Below, piece after piece: positions 30,296 through 34,656 of a stretch of DNA of 34,656 bases (position 1 is the stretch's first letter; the number at the start of each line of letters is the position of its first letter). Below the pieces are notes generated by a model. The model ran no database searches and was not told the origin of the DNA. It saw only the letters and a program-made list of their open reading frames with translations. The DNA comes from Cudoniella acicularis (lineage: Eukaryota; Ascomycota; Leotiomycetes; Helotiales; Helotiaceae), in NCBI GenBank assembly GCA_013054445.1, contig JAAMPI010000501.1, forward strand, positions 1 through 34,656, given 5' to 3'. A program made the translations under genes and the position numbers.

Positions 30296-32161
30296 CCAGC
30301 AGATAAGGCCTTAAATCTGGATTGGCGCATCACTTCTGCCATCACAATATGGACAGTGTACCGGCAATTCTCACATTTGAGATCTGTCAACCGATCGGGA
30401 TCTCATTCAAACCAAGCTGCCGTTTCCGACACAGAGGGCACGGGGCATCGTGGGATGCCGGGAGCAATGGCGAGTATTGGTCGTTGCTCTGCGGAAAGTT
30501 CTTTCATTGCCACACACAATATAAATGTAGGCTGATAACTCGTGCAATCACGAAGAGCAACTGACAGGGGCTTCCGATCAACCACAAGAGATTCACAGAG
30601 ATCGTGGAACAGACCCCTGTGTGCCAGACAGCTCGCAAAGTAATCCAAGTATAGACATTACATCGTTCATCGTTCTCTCCAGAATTCCTTCGGCTCCCAA
30701 GGTGAGACCGACTGAGGGGTAACAGTGCTTACACGATCTAGTAATGCTAAAATCGGCCCATAAATGCTTCGGAGAAATCATTTGTATTACCTGCCAGGGC
30801 TCGTGAGATCTGTCCCCATGCCGATTGCCTGTGTATCATAAATTCAGAGATTTGGGTACTTGCCACGCGCAATTCATGGGTACCTGGATACCAAGTCTAG
30901 AAGGTTTGATCGTCAGCCAGTGATGACAATAAATTTGCACCTACATCCGATAGAAAGGCAACTCGATCTCACACTGCACAGCTGAAAACTACACTGCCCA
31001 TAAAAGAAAGCACAACCGCATCCTTTTTCACTAACCAACAAGAAAATCCCGTGAAATCTTTACAAAGACAAGCAAATGGTCATATTTGACCAATTATATG
31101 GACCCTTGATCCGAACTTCCACAGGCCAGCGTCTACTGCACTTTCCTCCGCTTGTACACAAGCTTTCGAGCGTGTATATTCTTCTGTATTTTTAGCTCAA
31201 AATTCCACTCCAAAGTCGTGAACTAAAGTCATTGCTCACGTATGTGACACCCAGAAAATTTTGCTCAAGAAAGAATTAAAGTAATTCGTTCTGTAATTCT
31301 TGGCCGCTATCCGGCGCACTTACGGAGTTGCTCAAAGATTATGCTTCTGATGAATTTGAAAATGTACCAGTATCCCTGAAACCTCTTATTTGCAAGATAT
31401 GGATATGGCCTCATTAAACTTGTCTTTCATTCATTTGCATTCAGTCTGGACTTTTGCAGCCTTAAGCAGGGGCTTCTCGAAGTCGGAATATTCGCCAGCA
31501 ACGCGACGAGAAATCGCAGCACTAATAAATGTGCGTTCAAAATGATATAAGTTTTCTCACATCAAGTTTCAGTTCAGCCCAATGTCGGCCATATCATATA
31601 TGCAATTATTTAAGGGCAGGAATGGGCTATTCGTCTCGTTACTATGACAGAGATTCCTTCTATGCTTACCCACTAAATCGTTTACCACTGCGCTTTCCTC
31701 CAACTGGCTCAGCAGGTATACAGTATTCAGCTACCTAGGTATTCCATTATTGTTTTGACGAGTGCGACAGCAAGTCGATCAAAATATTTTTCTTTTTTGG
31801 AATTCAACCAATAATGGCCCGGATATATCATATTTGGAGCTATCACCTGTCAACGCTATAATAGAGCCTCAGATTGCTAGGCTGACCCCTTAGCAGTTGG
31901 GCGAAGTAGTGCCCTGGCGACTTTCCCAAGAAGGATAATTTTTCTCTGCCAGTCAAAAACGCCTCCCAAGTCGTGGCACCGCAGCCTAGTGGCCGTGTTG
32001 CAACAACGACATTACGCAGAAATACTCCAAGATAAGTTGTGTAACAGCACGTAAGCCAATCGCAAAGCTTTCCAAAATATTTTCAGCTTTTCAAGGTTTG
32101 ACTAGTCACTGGAACCTCTGATGATCAACATCTGTGTCAAATTATTTGAAGCGGTTAGATG
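30296..32161. other. Intergenic, 1.9 kb, no supported gene
   Basis: Only short ORFs without motifs on both strands. No tRNA-like boxes, repeats or transposon ends seen. Composition is ordinary, without a RIP signature. Confidence 0.5.
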
Positions 32162-32797
32162 CTACGAGCAGGTAGTTCTTCCGACGACTTTATCCGATAA
32201 AGCAGAGCCCGGGCACCCAAAAGCAAGACGGTATCGGTGTGACTGAGGCAGTGATGAGCATGTGATTTGCTCTTGAAGCTGCTTTATGCACGTCTTCTGG
32301 GCGTGATCGGTCTCTTGCAGGACCTTGAACCCGGAAACATGTGGATGTGGACCATCTGCCATGTGTGTAGGCTCAATGGGTGGTGCAACCGGTGTGACTG
32401 TTGTTTGTGTTCCCGTTACACAAGATGCGCGGGCTCTTGCTCTTCCGTGCCAAAATCGACACGCCTGCAAAGAAACTCGGTCTGGATCTAAAGCATTGGC
32501 ATGGTTTGAGTGCCCCATGACGTCGCCGAGCGTCGAAAATTCGACAGATTTAATCCCGCGGGCGGAACCAATTTCGACGTACCGTACCAAAACCATCTTG
32601 CAGATGTGTACCGCTGCCGCTGCCGCAACCCCAACTTCCGGCCAATCTAGTGCCTCTTGTGTCAATGGCTCAAGGTTGTACAAGGACCCTGAGGGCGTAA
32701 AGAAGCCACGCAGTCCTTGGCCTGCTGCACCCGGTGCTGAATACGAGTACCCTTTATCGCTCTTCGTTTTTACTCGCAGTCTTCTCAACCATCTCAT
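32162..32797 (-). CDS. Hypothetical ORF, 211 codons, doubtful
   Basis: The ATG at 32797 opens 211 codons (MRWLRRLRVKTKSDKG...). The composition is mixed, with an Ala run (GVAAAAAVHICKMVLV) and an Arg/Ala cluster, and no recognisable domain. The opposite strand is also open over much of the segment (first ATG 32361, to 32861), which is common in GC-richer DNA by chance. The local sequence is richer in G+C than its surroundings. An intronless hypothetical gene is possible, but nothing confirms coding on either strand. Confidence 0.25.
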   Translation of the reverse strand: MRWLRRLRVKTKSDKGYSYSAPGAAGQGLRGFFTPSGSLYNLEPLTQEALDWPEVGVAAAAAVHICKMVLVRYVEIGSARGIKSVEFSTLGDVMGHSNHANALDPDRVSLQACRFWHGRARARASCVTGTQTTVTPVAPPIEPTHMADGPHPHVSGFKVLQETDHAQKTCIKQLQEQITCSSLPQSHRYRLAFGCPGSALSDKVVGRTTCS

Positions 32798-32812
32798 GGG
32801 ATCTATATTTGC

Positions 32813-32834
32813 TTTTTTTTTTTTTTTTTTTTTT
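32813..32834. repeat. 22-bp T homopolymer
   Basis: An uninterrupted run of 22 T (poly-A on the minus strand). Read on minus it lies 5' of the doubtful ORF, so it is not a poly-A tail of that ORF. Length in the assembly may be inexact. Confidence 0.9.
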
Positions 32835-32848
32835 ACTATACCGTCCAA

Positions 32849-34604
32849 CTTTATGGCCTGACTATGGCGTCATTTCCCCATTTCCTCGCAACGGCACAGT
32901 GAGGGTGTTCTTGGACTCAACGCTTGCTTGATTTTCTGTTGGCAGTGCGGAGGCTTCTCCGAAAAGAAATTACAAGTACCAATCCCATGGTCACGGTCTC
33001 AGCAGTGTTTCTAACTTATCATTTATCCAACCATGACATCAAAGGGCCGCTATTCGCAAGCCGAGCTGAATGGTATGGATACAGGGAGAAAGGCTCCCCC
33101 ACGCTTAACTATTTGTCTCAATTTTCGCTCTTCATTTCGAGCACCTATCCATTACCATGACCAATCACTTACTCCTGACCGCCCAATGGAAGCGGAAAAT
33201 TCATCAAAGCAGAGTTTCTCTGGAGAAAAGTCTTAAGTGTCTGCACTCAATCACAATTACTAGTAATCAACTTATTGACTACATTTACACTTGAACATGA
33301 AATCCTACCTCATTCTTTTCCCAATGGATTAACGGGATTTCAGTTGCTGAAGCAGTCCTTCCAGTTACATATCTTGCACCTCGACCCGGAAGGAATCACA
33401 ATTTGTGCGAATGTATTGGGGAATGGAAGCTGTAGCAAAGGTTCTGTCTCTCTCATCCAGAATGAAGATGGCTTTTTCCCAGCTAAAATCCAAGGCGCGA
33501 GTGTGCTGGCCGTTTCCATCCAGTCGTAAACCCTTCGGTCGACTTACTTGGACCGTCGATTGTGGTCATTGCACCCCTTGCAAGTTTCACCCAAGATTAG
33601 TGTTTCCCACTTTGAATCGCTATTGCTGCTTTCTATTATACAACTATCACTTCTAAAATCCCCTTCTCAGGAGAACTGACCAGCAAGTGATGTTGAATCA
33701 AATTGTTTTCAACAACTCCGATTTGAGTTTCAAAGAACACCCTGGAATCTGGGCTTTGGAGTCTCAGCCACCCTGAGGGATTACCCTTCGATCATGCTGC
33801 CTGCTTAACTTACTATCGTCATTGTACTTGGTAAGTGAACCTGAGTATGAGCTTCATTCTGGGGCAGATCCTTTTAAGTGTTAAGTTGACAATACCGTAG
33901 CATTCTTCAACCCCAACTTCTTTCTACTGTATCGAATTCCGAAGATTTTTTGCAAGGGCCAAAAGAAAATAACTAAATAACACCGATCCCTTTTATCTCG
34001 ATCTCGAAACTCGAATATCTACAACTTCTTTTTCTGGAGAGCATGAAATTTCGTGTTTGAATTTCTTTCTCTAGATACAAGAACACAGAAGTTTGAGAAA
34101 AATGTTGAGAATTTGGAGGCTTGGTTTTAGCGCTGTCCGTCCTTTGGTCACCTGGACGAATTCTTCCTGCAAAGCTACAACCTCTTTCAGAGTGCCTTCG
34201 TGTATCAAACAGTTGGAAGATCCCTGGCCATAGGTCACAGTCGATGACATGAGCTTCAACATCCGAAGTTGATAATTCAGGCATTGAAGATCCACAGGAC
34301 TTGACGTTGTCTTCTTCCAGATTTACAAAACGCTCTCGATATGGAGGTATCGCTGCAAATGGACATTGCGTAAATAAATTCGGTAAACTTTTGGAAGTGT
34401 TTCGCCCTTTATTTCATTCCGCCGTACTTTCATCGAAGTTTTAAAGAACTCTACCGTTCATTGTTACTTCAAGTTGGAATCGTTAATTTTGCGGCAGGAG
34501 TTCCCCAAATCCAGTCTGTCTTACTTCTCATACTTGGCATAAGCTGCATAATAATATAACGTATTTATATTCAATTAAATATATTTGATGAAACCACCGA
34601 ATGC
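32849..34604. other. Intergenic, 1.8 kb, weak ORFs only
   Basis: No supported gene. A minus-strand frame from about 34390 through an ATG at 34284 down to 33973 reads protein-like at first (ERFVNLEEDNVKSCGSS; HVIDCDLWPGIFQLFDTRRH). It has no recognisable family and no clear splice context; it may be a gene fragment. Confidence 0.4.
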
Positions 34605-34656
34605 TCACCAACAAAACGCTTCCTCAATCAACTCAACATCCACCTCTTTCAACCCA
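34605..34656 (-). CDS. Possible 3' exon end of a minus-strand gene running off the window
   Basis: Only one minus frame is open from the window edge: GLKEVDVELIEEAFCW followed by TGA at 34607-34605. The helical, acidic character looks coding. Overlapping the stop is a good splice donor, GTGAGC, so the stop may be intronic and coding may resume further left, for example after TATTATGCAG near 34540. Too short to assign. Confidence 0.35.
   Translation of the reverse strand, partial: GLKEVDVELIEEAFCW

Noticed and set aside
33973..34284. 103-codon minus-strand ORF
   Set aside because: Protein-like at its start but no family recognised and the last third looks non-coding; kept only as a note under the intergenic entry.
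1..34656. CRISPR arrays, bacterial operons, riboswitches
   Set aside because: No regularly spaced direct repeats or bacterial signals; intron-rich eukaryotic genes throughout.

Overview
The window is nuclear DNA of a filamentous ascomycete (Pezizomycotina; the gene content suits a leotiomycete-like fungus, but the class is inference). Genes are split by short introns of about 46-89 bp with GTRNGN-type donors and CTAAC/CTGAC-like branch points. The families are fungal: a velvet factor, an NmrA-like reductase, a Ctr copper transporter, and a helical/pseudokinase protein. The left edge carries the mark of repeat-induced point mutation (RIP).

Positions 1-5495 are an AT-rich island with almost no CA or TG dinucleotides, in which old transposons can still be dissected. 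They include a leftward Ty3/Gypsy-type element (gag remnant 135-590, LTR 790-1222), a solo LTR of the same family in the other orientation (1794-2221) with a perfect 5-bp target duplication, and a third LTR (2614-4421) split by a complete Tc1/mariner-type element (2799-4171). A degraded Cys-rich/coiled-coil reading frame lies at 4614-4950. The island ends at a single ambiguous base (5502), against a Nudix CoA-diphosphatase gene that lacks its N-terminus.

Positions 5505-27685 are gene-bearing. In order: Nudix hydrolase (+); a small membrane-anchored ORF (-) with a likely 1-nt frameshift; Ctr copper transporter (-); secreted lysozyme-like protein (-); NmrA/isoflavone-reductase-like protein (-); an E2-fold protein whose catalytic Cys is Trp (+); an alpha/beta hydrolase broken by an in-frame TGA (-); NAD-type malic enzyme (+); a 1240-residue protein joining a helical N-domain, a pseudokinase and a trypsin-like domain (+); arginyl-tRNA synthetase (-); and a divergent velvet-domain protein (-). 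The genes are individually transcribed and do not form an obvious cluster. The E2-like and hydrolase genes are convergent, with overlapping stop codons.

Positions 27686-34656 are gene-poor. They hold only weak ORFs, a double hairpin followed by T6, a 22-bp T tract, and at the right edge what may be the end of a minus-strand exon.

The most interesting items are the helical-pseudokinase-protease fusion, the Cys-to-Trp E2, the hydrolase with one nonsense codon, the ArgRS gene (GC-AG intron, 7-nt last exon, probable dual targeting) and the nested LTR/mariner stratigraphy. All homology statements rest on motif recognition by eye; no database search was possible.
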